NCBI GenBank assembly: GCA_032358165.1
Contig: JAALGY010000019.1
Coordinates: forward strand, 1,364,001-1,428,000
DNA: 64,000 bases
Source: Diplosphaera chodatii
Taxonomy: Eukaryota > Chlorophyta > Trebouxiophyceae > Prasiolales > Stichococcaceae
Direction: 5' to 3'
Both the position numbers and the translations under genes were made by a program. The notes under the pieces were generated by a model. It was not told the origin of the DNA. It did not search any database and saw only the letters and a list, made by a program, of their open reading frames with translations. Positions 9,945 to 21,800 of the stretch are shown here, piece by piece. How positions within the stretch are numbered: position 1 is the first letter of the stretch; each line of letters begins with the position of its first letter.

Positions 9945-12900
9945 ATGCCGTTCAGCGAAGCAATGGTGGAGGATGCACCCGCGGCGGCGGTCCCAGAAGC
10001 ATTCACATACAAGCCGCTTCACAACAAGCAGACGCGATGGTATTGGATGAAGCCACCATTCAAGGGTGCGCTGCTGGATGGCAAGACAGGGCCCGATTTA
10101 GAACGGCTTGTCCGGTGGTTTGCACCTGCGGCATATTCCCGCTGCTGCAGGGGGCGGCACCCCACTGTCACCGGTCTCGCCCTCTAGATATGTCAAACGC
10201 TGATGCGTTGATGGGCGTCTGCCGTGCGGCTTGCAGCCGCAGAGGCCAAGGGCGTACCGCTGGACGTGCCGCACCGCGCGCACATCATGCGATTCTGCAG
10301 CGCCGACAGCAACGCGCTGGAGGAGGTGTATCGGGAGCGTAAGGACGAGTTGGAGGCTGCCTGGTGGCAGGTCTGTTCAGCTGTGACGGCTCAGCCTGCT
10401 GCCCGACACGAAGGATACGCCTGCAGCAGCGGCCTCAGCAGGGCCACCAGCAGGATTATGTCAGCATGAAACATCAGGCATCTGATCAACACCTGCCAAT
10501 CTCAATCTTGCAGGAGTACTCGGAGCAGATGGCGGGGCCGGCGCCGGCGGCCACCCCGGCCAAGCCCGCCAGTCCGCCTGCCGCCAACAACCCTAGCAGC
10601 AGCCCGGGAGGCTCGCCGCCCGCCAACATGAACCGCACAGTGGTGCATGTCGCTGCGCGGCGGCAGGAGCTCATGGACCGCGAAGTATCCGCAACATCGT
10701 GGAAGGTAAGCTTGATGCTATGCCAAATGCTCAGCACACAGCAGTGCAATTCAAGGGCAGTCGATTGTCAGTTTCGCCGACGAATGGTGACGCGGACACT
10801 GCTATCGAGCCAGTGTGACTGCAGAACCATCTTCACGCTGATCTTGAACACGGCAGTGACTTGTGCAAGGACAGCACATGGGCGTCCTTGTGCCATGGCC
10901 ATCACCAGTGGATTATGCTTGACAGCAGCTTACTTGTGTATTTCCCCCGGGTCGGCAGGAGTTTCAGGAGGCGCCCATCGAGCAGGTGGGCACGCTTGTG
11001 CGCGGCGGCCTGTGGGAGGTGGACCTGCTGCTGCGCCTCATGTCGCCCTGCTACTGGCCCGAGGTGATGCCTCTCACCAAGCACCATGCAAACACAGTGG
11101 GACGCTGCAGTATCTGAACGGGACCCCAATCCCTTGGCAGCCACTGCGCATGCTGCACATTGCTGAAGGTGTCTGCCCTCATCATGCAGGCACAGCACCG
11201 TGTGATGCGGGGCACGTGGTTCGTGGAGAAGGGACCGGACTGGGTGCCACTGCGTGAGACGATTGCAGATGAGCTGGAGACGGCATTCCGCAGCGAGGTG
11301 AGCGCAGGATGGTTGGCTAGATATGGATGTGTGCCAAAGGCTCTGCAACAAAGAGCATCCTGGAGATGGGTGCTTCAGGCCTGTGCATGCTGCAGGTGTG
11401 GAACCCGACTCACCATCACCTGGCGGAGCATCATCAGGGCATGGTGGCTGCACGGGTCAACATCGCTTCGTCTGCACAGCAGGTGCTGCGGACAAAGAGC
11501 GCCTTCTGTGGGCTTTGCTGCAGACATAGCCCAGTTGCATCTAGCGTCTCTTGCGTGATGCATGATGTGTACATCCACGGCATCCTGCAGGGCCTCTACG
11601 CTCTGTTCGAGACCGCCAGCGAGGCGTACTTGTGCCGCGATGACACGTACGCCTGGTTCAGCCGCAAGATGGGCTCCAAGGAAAAGGGGATGCGCCTGCG
11701 CCGTGGCTACGATGCGCCCCGCGCAGTGAGCCTCCAAGCGCAATGTGGCTGTGCAACCTGACAGTGCACCAATGTAGCTGTGTCTTCACAGCTGTGCTGA
11801 CGTGTGGATGCCAACGGTGGGTGAGATGATATGGCAATAAACCATGGTGTATCCATCAGTGCATGCATCACCCTATGTTCGTGGGCAGGGGTCCATGGAG
11901 GTGGATGCCAGGGCGGAGGAGGCGGACGAGGCGGCGGCGGACCAGCCGGTGGACCGCCTCATCCTGGCGGTGCACGGCATCGGGCAGAAGCTGTCGGGCG
12001 CCAACATCGTGGACGATGCCGCCACACTGCGCGCCCTGGTGAGCAATATGTTGCATGCAGCCCCAGTCGTTGATAAGCGCTGGGCAGCTGCATGCGGTTG
12101 TGGTGGAAAGACTTCTTGGTGCAGTAGCCCCTGGGTAGCCTTCTCATCAATGCTGACGCAATTGAGCATTGTGGCTGAGCGCCGGACTACATGTGCACAG
12201 GTGCGGTCAGCAGCGAGCGAGACGGACAACATTGCAGCGGCAGGCGGCAGCGGCGGGCGTGTGGAGGTGCTGCCCGTCCAGTGGCGCAAGGGCTTGAACC
12301 TCGGGGTGCGCAGCGTGCTGCAGTGGCACCATTGTGCTCAAGTCAAGCAGATGCTTGCGAACCACCTGACTCGATGACCCCTTTGTCACATCGCGAGCAA
12401 GTCACCTATGCGAACATGCTGGAGTTATATTTCTTTGCTGGGACCGGTGTGAAGTCCGCCATGTTTGCAGGTGGACGACCTGGCACGGTCGCTGATGCCC
12501 GCAAACCTGGAGGCCCTGCGCGGCATCATGCACGCAACTGCTGTGGAGGTTGCCGCCACGTTATGCACTTTCACATCCAAGCGGAACCTGATTTTGAAGT
12601 CTGAACTATCGCAGCTCAAGCACAGTACAGAACGTCACACATTCCTGTGCCTGCGCAGGTGCTGCTGTACCTTACACCACTGCACTGCCAGGACATGCTT
12701 GACAGCGTGGTCACATCGCTAAACGCGACAGTCGCCAAGTTTACAGCCCGCAACCCCAATTTCACGGTGCAGCTCCCAATGACCCTGCTGCACGATGCAT
12801 GACCAATGCGCCCTTCTCTCGTCAGCCATTGGCCGAACTTGGCTGATCGTGTCCCAACCTCCTCAGCCGTATTCTGCTGAAGGGAGGCGGCATGATCAAA

Positions 12901-15900
12901 CAGCATGGCCCATTAGATGTATATAAGTGTGCCATGCTGGACTATTGCAGGGTGGCATCAGCATCGTGGCACACTCGCTGGGCAGTGTGCTCACTTGGGA
13001 CATTCTGTCATGCCAGCCGCGCCTGTACGCGACGCTGCCAGTGCACCACATCACACCCACTGGTACTGCCGACGAATCAGTGGCAGCCCTGGAGCGACTC
13101 GCAAGGTCGCCAGGACGCAGCGCCATTGCCCCCAGCAGCAGCGGCGCAGCAGGTAGGTAGAGACAACCAGTGATGCAACAGTGCATGGCGCTGAGGTCTG
13201 GGTACAGACCCTCCTCCCGGGAAGATGTTGCATGAAGTGCAGCAGAGTCGAATCCTGGCTGGCAAGCCGACCAACGGTGCAATATGTGCAGGTCAGCCTT
13301 CAGATCACGAAAATGCAGACGGTGTCAGCGGCAACAGCCCTCCCAGCAGGTCTACGATGCTCACCAATGTCCAGCCGCTTACTAGTGCCGATCTTGACCT
13401 GGGCCACATCGATGCAGCACAGCCTGTGCCACCCGCTACACGCAGCAGTCAGATCGAGCCAACACAGGCAGCAGCTGCTGCGGGTGCAACAGAGCCACAA
13501 GACCTCAATCAGGAGGGCAGCACTCCGGCTGATGACGCACATCCCAAGGTGCTGCACTGGCGTATGGTACTGGCAGTGTGGTGCACAGTTTTGCCAAAGC
13601 TCAGCATCGACATCTGTACATAGACATCGGCATGATGCTCATCCAGATTGGTCATCATGGCAAACAAACCAACTGTGAGTCTGAATGATCTGTCGATGCT
13701 GTAGGTGCGGCAGCTGCAGGCCGAGGTGGCCGAGCTGCGGAGGCGGTTGCAAGCAGCTTCCGCGGAGCGCGACCATACTGTGCAAGCCAACCCCGCCGCG
13801 CTTGAGGTGCAAATATCGCGTATGTCATGTTCACTACCTCATGGTGCCTGCTTTGACAACGGACTCTCGTACAGGAAAGCAGCACCGGTATTGAGCTTGT
13901 GGCGCGTGTACAGGTGGGCAGCAGTGGGGACAGCCCAGAGTCAGCGGGACTGGCAATCCCGGTGCAGATCGCGCCCCTCACTTTCAGTGTAGATCAGTAC
14001 ATTGCCATAGGCTCGCCGCTGGGTCTGTTTCTTGCGCTGCGGAAGGTGCGGCTGCAAACAAGATTTGAGACACCACAAAACCCTGCTGATTGCTCGTTTC
14101 GCCTTGCCTGCTAACCACGGCCAAGCTGTTTTCACACTGAGAACAGCAGCACGAAGCGTAGTCATTGCCTCATGTGGCTCATGATCTGCAGATCGACCCA
14201 GGGCTGGGATCGGGGTTAGGCACACCTTCCGCAGCGAGGCTCATGCCTGGCGGCGGTGGTGGCTGTGATGGGCTGCCTGCTGTCAACCGTGCCTACAACC
14301 TGTACCAGCCCTATGATCCCATTGCATACAGGTGCATGCCATGCCAATGCCTTAGGTGCTTTGATGCAGTGTCCACTACCTCCCTGACAAGTCCATCAAC
14401 CCTTTTTGCAATTGACAGTGCAACGTTTCATGCCTCCGGGGAGCAGTTCCTGATGCAGCACAAGCTACTAATGGGTTGACCGCTATGTCCGTACGCCTTC
14501 CCATCCAGGATGGAACCACTGGCTGTGGCTGGTGGTGAGAAGCGGCGGCCCCTGTTTGCGCCCTACCACCGTGGCGGCCGTCGTATCCATATTGGCATCC
14601 AGGTGCCGCCCACGTCGGCGACAGCCAAGTTTTCACCCAGCCAGCGCATCATCGGCTGCACGTTGAGTATTTGCTTGAATGCGCTTGTGGACTAAGCTGA
14701 CGTCGTGTCCCGCAGGAAGGGCTGGAGGATATTGGGTCAGCAGTCGGCGGCTTTGGCAGCAACGTCGGCCGGGTTACCGGCAGCATGTGGGGCAGCGTCC
14801 GCAGCGGCTTTGGACGGGCAGCGGCTGCGGTGCATGTGGCCAAGGCGGACGGGTCACAGGCCGGCGACGGCACTGCAGCATCGCCAGATGCGAACCAGGA
14901 GGCGGCAGATGTGAGCAGCTGTGGGCTGGACTGGCAGACCGGCATGCAGTGGCTCTGCAGACTACACCTTGCGCCTTCTGGTCGTGTATGCCGAATCTGT
15001 CAGAGCGCTACTTACTCATGATACTGATGAGCATGTGACAAGCTCATAGTCCTCTTTCGATGGCACAAATTGATTTGTGCATCGACAGGCGGAGGTACAT
15101 GCTCGAGCGGACGAGCCTGGGACGGCGTTCTGGCGGCTGACAGATGGCCGGGGCAGCCCGGACGATAAGACTGCTGCAGGTCGCGTCGACTTTGTGCTGC
15201 AGGTGCCGAAAGAAACACCCCTCCGAGGGAGGGTGTCACATTAGGTCGCACCACAGGTTAGCATTGCTGCCCAATCTGGGGACACAAACTTGCCTCCATG
15301 GATGTCTGCCATGACCCCATGTGCATGTATCTGCAGGAGTCCCCGACAGAGAACCCGTATCTGTCAGCCATCTCTTCGCACTTCAGCTACTGGACGAATG
15401 CCGACACTGCGCTGCTGCTGGCTCGCGCCGTGTCTGGGTTGGACGTGCTGACCGGCAGGCCCAAGGGACGCAACACAAAAGAGGTGGTGAGTCTGGCGGC
15501 CCCGCAGCGCTGCCGGGCTGCTGTAACGCTTCCCTTCTGTTGCGATGGTAGTCCAGGCTGTGCATGTCAGGAGCCAAGATACGTGGTGGCTTCACGCCTC
15601 AGTATCCTGCAGGTCCCTGGCTGAGCTCCCAAGAGTCTGCCTACATCAAATCCGATTGCACAATCAGGCATCTGGGTGTGACTTCTGGCTTGACCGCCCA
15701 CGCGCACAAACTCTGTTGTGTCACTGGCACAGGCTGACCACAAGAGCGGCAACGGGAACAAGGCTGGCAGCAATTCGAACGGCACCCAGGCGCCCGGCAA
15801 CACGCCCTCCAGCGGGTCACCCCGCAGCCCCCCGCTGCAGCAGGTGAGTTTCTGCTGTCGTGTGTGCAGTGCGGCTTGCAGTGCAGTGAGAGCAGCACAT

Positions 15901-16180
15901 AGAGTCCAGCCTCCAACGCTGTCCTTCACACCTGGCGATGGCCAGCAGCTACAGCAGATGCTGTGCGCCCTGCCGTTGTTGAATGTTGTTTGGGTGGTGA
16001 GTGCAGAAGGCAGGCGGGCCAGGACCACCGGCACTGAGCCCGCACGAGGCGTTGGATCGTGCGTGGCACAGCTCCAGCGTTTGAGGCAGCCATACTGCGC
16101 TGCCAGTTGCTGGCCTGCCGTCCATTTAGGTACCGTACGTATGTTTTGTCCAGGGTCGCATTGCCACACCATTGATTTGA
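9945..16180 (+). CDS. SGR2: DDHD-domain phospholipase A1, SGR2-like
   Basis: Homologue of Arabidopsis SHOOT GRAVITROPISM 2, a phosphatidic-acid-preferring phospholipase A1-like protein of the vacuolar/endomembrane system. I resolve 22 exons in continuous phase: 9945-10065, 10237-10370, 10514-10705, 10959-11063, 11190-11297, 11396-11482, 11591-11725, 11889-12038, 12201-12305, 12471-12548, 12659-12766, 12951-13152, 13292-13548, 13705-13806, 13875-14045, 14192-14331, 14509-14602, 14716-14910, 15089-15202, 15337-15486, 15733-15843 and 16154-16180, giving 961 aa (SGR2 is 933). Landmarks follow SGR2 order: TRWYWMKPPFK, VGTLVRGGLWEVDLL, VMRGTWFVEKG, GMRLRRGYDAP, LAVHGIGQK, EVLPVQWRKGLNLG, SIVAHSLGSVLTWDIL with the presumed nucleophile Ser (about residue 449), a disordered insert, then the DDHD domain (YIAIGSPLGLFLALR, YQPYDPIAYR, PYHRGGRRIHIG, SHFSYWTNADTALLLA). 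The lipase motif is AxSxG, not the usual GxSxG. The last 8-codon exon is the least certain part. Confidence 0.93.
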
Positions 16181-16419
16181 ACATTGCGCCCATCCTACTA
16201 GAGGATGGTGCTGTTGTGGTCTGTGTAGCCTCATCACATGTTGCCACATGTGCGTCAGCGTGCTACAAGAAATTGCGTCCCGATCTGTTTGGACTTCAGT
16301 CGCTTGCTCGATCAAGCTGGTAGGTGCAATACTCCAAATCAGAGGCGCTATACTGCCAAATGCGGCCCCCAATGTAGGAGCAAACAAGATACTTCATGTT
16401 GTAGCTCTGCGATTCGCAC

Positions 16420-18178
16420 TCAGAACTGCCACATTTGCTTGATCTTTTCATAAACCAGCCACGTAAGCATGTTGCCTGGCACGATGGTGAGCAATCGTGG
16501 CGTCAGGCCTGCGGTAAAGCCACGGGCACCTGCAGGGCGCAAGAGACCCCACCATTATTGAGCAAAGCCCTCATGCACATCTCAATTAAAATCAACACTT
16601 GCAACACGGGATGCATTGTCAAGGTGTCGAACGAGGACTACCTTGCTGCTGCAGCACGTTTCTGAACACCTTCGTGGCTGTCAGCGAGCCGCCCTGTTCA
16701 GAGGCTGATAGCACCTGCACCACAAGGCATACCTTGGGCACACGCTGTGGGCGGACAATGTCCAAAGCCTGCTGATGTGCAATTTGTGCAGGGAGTTGCC
16801 ATATCTGGCACTTGCAGTGGTTTGCCGTGAAGAGAGCGCAGGCTGTGTGACTGAAGGTTGCAGATTGCAGCACCTGCAGCTGGGTCTTGCAGACGTCTAC
16901 TGGGTGCGTGATGGTGCATGCCAGTGTCGCGGAGCTGGCTGAGCACGACATCAGCGCCCAGGCTGGCAGCTCGTGGGTGTGCAGCGTTCCCTCGGCCCAC
17001 TTCTTAGCGTGTTCGTAGGATGCAATGTACACAGCATTCCAAGGGAACCACACCTGCGGTAACAAGGTCAGACTTGCACCGGAGACATAGCCCACATCAG
17101 TCTGCCTTGTCTGGAAGATTGCAAGCCATGCAGGTAATCGTCCAGCAGATGCCAGATGCTCACGCTGTTGCCGGCCCAATAGCCCTTGAGCATGCCGCGC
17201 AAGCCACGCTGCCTGACGATGCTGCTGACTGCATGCCAGGCGGAGCTGTAGTTGTAGCTGCCCTTCATCATGGTCTGCACCTGCACGACAGGGGCAGCAC
17301 TGCTGCAGTTGTCAGCGCCGTCGTGTGCTATTGTCAGCAACTGTGAAGTGTCCAGCATCCATCCTTCTACAGCAACGACAGCAGCAGCAGCAGCAGCAGT
17401 ACAGCCGCTGGGGTCATCAGGGTGGACCACGAACCTGCAGGCGCTCCTTGATGATGTCGATCGGGGTGAAGAGGATGCCAGCTGCTGATTGCTGCAGCAG
17501 CCCTGTGGCCATGTCAGCAGCCACGCCATGACCAGAGTCCCGCAGCGGCTGTGTCACCGCCTTGCCAGCCTGCTAGTAGCACAGCAGCATGCACTGGCAT
17601 GTTATAATGAAAGCATGCCGGATACAAAGCCCGGCGTGCAGCTTCATTGCAATCACCCAAGCAGTGCGCTCACGCACCTCGTATGCGCCGAAGTAGGTGG
17701 CCTGCGAGTGCAGGGAGAGGGTCTCCACAGCTTCTGTGCAATGGCGGATGCTTCCAATGCTTGCTGGCTGGCGCAGTGCTCTTTGTCAGCACCTGCGCTG
17801 GTGCGAAGCCCAGCAAAATGGCGCCAAAGCCTCTGTAGAAGCCGGGCAGCCCCTCGGCCCTCGCCAGGCTTGCAAAGGCGTGCCCTGTGCTGTGATAGAC
17901 TGGCGCCGCAGCGAGCGCGCCCTGCATCTGCAACCGTGCTTTGACTGTGTCCGCTGGATCTGCATGCACACAGTATGCCCTAGATTAAGATGCACGGACT
18001 CCAGACGCATGTGTGCAAGCTACCGTCGCACCAGACGTGGTCATCCAGCGCAGCACCACTCACGGGTGCATATGCGTGACACAATGGCGGCAAGTGCGCC
18101 GGCCGCCATGCTGCTGCCAAGCTGCGTGTCTGCCACCGCCGTGACGGTCTCTGCCTGAGTGTTATGCTCGTCACCCAT
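16420..18178 (-). CDS. Mitochondrial solute carrier (SLC25 family)
   Basis: Six-helix carrier of the mitochondrial inner membrane. Exons: 18064-18178, 17793-17959, 17678-17701 (24 bases), 17435-17569, 17164-17280, 16874-17053, 16642-16714 and 16420-16529. They are in phase and give 306 aa, the standard size. The three tandem repeats are shown by the three PX[DE]XX[KR] signatures: HPADTVKARLQ, TPIDIIKERLQ and HPVDVCKTQLQ. Each is followed by its glycine-rich loop (LPGFYRGF, LRGMLKGYWAG, ARGFTAGL). The repeat-2 form PIDIIKERLQ and the WFPWNAVYIASYE segment resemble the poorly characterised plant/protist carriers rather than the ATP/ADP or phosphate carriers. I do not assign a substrate. The start is the ATG before DEHNTQAETVTAV; a cleaved presequence is not expected. 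Confidence 0.92.
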
Positions 18179-18831
18179 GCGTCTTGAGGAGGGTGCTTGG
18201 GAGTATCAGATGAAAGTGAGATCATGTGCACATAGTGCTGACATGCATGCTTGCCCCAGTGATGTGGCTGTCAGATGTCATGCTATGTTGTACCAGCGAC
18301 AATCGCAACATGGATGTCTGCAGTGGCTCTTGCAGTCTCAATGTGTTACTCAGGGCAATGCAAAGGGGAGTGTGCAATCGACCAGCGGCAGAGTGCATAT
18401 ATGCGCACACTACTTTGCGGCCACAATCAGCACAGGTTACAGAGGCAGATCTGTGAGCAGATTCAGGTGGTGTGTCAGGACTGGCAAAGGTGGAAGCTTA
18501 TAAACTGGGTGCTCAGATATTCAGCTGGCAACGACAAAAGCAATGCCACCGTTGCTCGGCCATGCCCCCTGCATGTTCAAACTGTCATGCATGTGACATG
18601 CCCCATCCTTTCACATGCGGAGGTTGGGATTGTCCGTTGTCATGCCTCTACGGCAGTACACACTTCATTCAACACCTTCCGAGAGCAGTGACACCACTGT
18701 TTGAAGAGCAGGTTCAAATATCATATCAAGATGTTGCATGATGGATGATTGCAGATATCTCTGCAGAGCGTGACGCCGGATGCAACGGATTGTCGTGCCA
18801 GCAGGCTTTCAGTGCAGTCTCTGTGTTGGCT
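18179..18831. promoter_or_regulatory. Divergent intergenic region between SLC25 carrier and ATX genes
   Basis: Both neighbouring genes start here and run apart. Several short open frames carry no splice-supported coding signal. The region probably holds both promoters and an untranslated exon. Confidence 0.4.
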
Positions 18832-21800
18832 ATGGGCCGCCGACAGGTGGGCTGCCAGCCATGCGCATGTTGCGCACTATGGCGGATGGTGCCAGCTCAT
18901 AACAACAGCAGCACAGCATTGCAGCCATGCATGCACGCTGGAGTCTCGCTCTCAGAGCATCTTACATACATCACTGACACCGTACAGAACCATTGTCGTG
19001 CTGTTAGCAGGTGATTGCTCATCAAGTCCCACGCTGCTCGCCTGTGGCGTATTCAGATGTGCAGCCGCCAGCACAACAGCAGCACTTGCTCGACACCACC
19101 GGAGTGCAGCCAGCGGTCAAGCGGCGCCGTACAGGCGACGTTGAAGCAGTCTTCACGCACGCTGCAGCGCCATTGACATTCAGCGGGTCCAGCGCGGTCC
19201 CATGCATACAGCAGCATGTGGGCCGGCAGCCGCCGGTGCTCCAGACTGCTGTTCGCGCCAATGGTAGCTGCAGCGATGTGTCAGCACGGACTGCGACGAT
19301 GCCCAGCAGCAGCGAGGGTGGGCCAGACTCTCCAGCAGTGCAGCCCGTGATGGATGGACAGCTGTCACCTGCTGTGTCAACACCGTTGATGGTTGGGCCC
19401 CTCCCACAGTGTCTGGATGACGCAGCAGAGGTGCCAGCATCATCCGCGGGACCCATCCAGCCAGCAATGGGGTTGGAGCTGCCGCAGCAGGCATATCAGC
19501 AGGCACCACCACAAACATCAGCAGGCGCCGCAGTTGACTCCGGGACGCTGCCCTGGGTCGACCCAGCAATGGGCAGGCCCACGGACTCAACATTGCCGTC
19601 CACATCGCCTATGGCATGTGAGGACGCTATCGGCACGCAGCTGTCACAGGCATGGGCGCGCTTCAAGTCGCACCGCTCCGAGCCCCAGTACCTGCAGTTT
19701 CACGAGTGAGTGACGGCTGTCATGCCCCACCTGCTGACGTGCAAGCACGTTTCCCAGTTCTCTTGCTGTGGAGCGGCATTTCCTTTGTGTGCGTGGGCTA
19801 CATGGACAAACAGCCCGGATGATGAACTTTGGTTATCACCAAAGGACGTGATGAATCGCATTCCGTAGTGCACTCTAGTATCCACTGTCACCGCAGGATG
19901 GACACGCTGGCTGTCAGTCCTGCAGCCCTGGTGGGCCGCGAGCTTCGCCTGCTGTGGCCAGAGGATGATGCCTGGTTCCTGGGGACCGCAGCCAGCCTTG
20001 ACGCAGCCAGTGGCAGGGCCAGGGTAGGCCCAAGTCCGCTGTGGTGCACACTGCACTGCATCATTGTGTTGGCATGATGGAAATCCAGGTGTCACGACTG
20101 AGAGCGGTGCACCTCAATAACAGCATGACTGAATCTGTTGGTGGTGCACTTAGGTCATGTATGCGGATGGCGAGCAGTCTGAGGAGCTGCTGTGCGCGGA
20201 GCGGGTGCGGGTGCGCATGCAGCCCGGTGAGATGCTGCCCCTGCCGTCCGCAGCGGAGGCGTGTGCGGTGGCCATCGCCCTTCAGGTGTGTCTGCGGTTG
20301 CACGAGCAGCGCTTCCTCCTCTGACAACCTGTGCACAGCATCTGCTGTTCCAGCACCAAGGCACCTCAGCATATCTGGAGCCGTATGGTGCTGTCCGGCT
20401 GCTCATCAAGGCCTCCTATGCAGGCGGCTGCTGCAAAGAAAAGGGGTGCAGCCGCAAAGGAACTGCAGAAGCGGGCTGCCTCCGCCGCCAAGCATCATGC
20501 CGCGCTGCTGCAGCAGTGTGCGGATGCAGGCGCAGCGGGCGGTGCAACTCAGCAGCAGCTAGTCGCTGGCATGGCACAAGCCTCGCTTGCAGCCTCAGCA
20601 CCAGCACCGCAGCATGCCCAGGCAGCCAAAGCTGTCGCTCGGCCTGATACGGACAAAAGGAGAGGTGCAGCAGGCAGAATGTCCCGCAACAGTGGCGGTG
20701 TCGCCGCTGTCTCAGCAGCAGACCTGAGGCCTGGCGACCTCGTTTGGGCTCAGGTGATCCTTTTGCTGGACAGTTGCAGGCGAGCTGGCAACTGCAGTCC
20801 AGCGTATGCTCGGTGTAGCCGCACAAATACTTGCACACACATTGTTTGTGCGCAAATGCAGGTCAAGGGCTGGCCATTCTGGCCGGCGCTTGTCATGACG
20901 CACCTGGATGCTGACGACATGCAAGTGCCAGGCACGTCGCACATCAGAGCTACTTGTCCGGATGGGCCTTAGCACAGCGCTTGGCATCCCAAGCCTGCAT
21001 CGCCCTGCCTGTCTGTGCTCAAGCATGAACACACAAATGAGATTGATGTGTCCCCTGCGGTGCAGCTGTGAGAGGCGAATCTGTGGCAGTCTGCTTTTTT
21101 GGCACCCAGGTGTGTGCAAAGGCTTGCATTTGTCACAGGTGCGCAGAGGCAGTGTGAGGGCGTCCATGTGCTGCTGTTTGATGCTGCTGGTTCGTGCCAA
21201 TGGTGGGGCATATGCTGCAGGAGTACATGCGACTGCGGGCCAAGGCGATTGTGCACTTTGATGTGGGGCTGTCTGCGCAGCTGCATGCCAAGTGTCGAAA
21301 GAGCGTCGCCAAATTCCGCACCGCACTGTTCGAGGTCCTCACCTGGCTAAAGGTGACGCCACTGACCTGCTATGCCAAGTCCTACCCAGTTGTGCCCCAC
21401 GACATGGTATGCCAACCTTGGGTTTTCACCGCATCCACGGCTTGTAGCTTGACTTGATATGTTCCTGTCAGGATGGCGAGCTGCCGGATGGGCCGATGGC
21501 GCCACCGCACTTTGATGACCCTTGGCTTGATGACGAGGAGGAGCAGCAACAGCACACGGCTGCGCGCAAGAAAGGCAGCCGTCCGCTAGCTGCAGTCAGC
21601 GGCGACGTGCAGTTGCCACTGCAGCTGGGGCAGCACCTCAAAGGTGCCGTACATCGGCCTGCATGCAGATGCTGCTGCCCGTCATGAGAAATGTTGTTTT
21701 CCATAGGAGACGGCGCCGTCAGTGTGATGATGTCGCTATGTATTCGCAGTGCTGGCACTGGGGCGCATCGAGTACATACACCCTGGCTTCCACGATGAGA

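Noticed and set aside
10364..11257. 297-codon + strand open frame
   Set aside because: It reads through three introns of the SGR2-like gene in the wrong frame after its exon 3.
13225..13623. 132-codon open frame as a separate gene
   Set aside because: Most of it (13292-13548) is a disordered-insert exon of the SGR2-like gene.
17378..17400. CAG trinucleotide run
   Set aside because: A short microsatellite inside an intron of the SLC25 carrier gene; common in GC-rich algal DNA.
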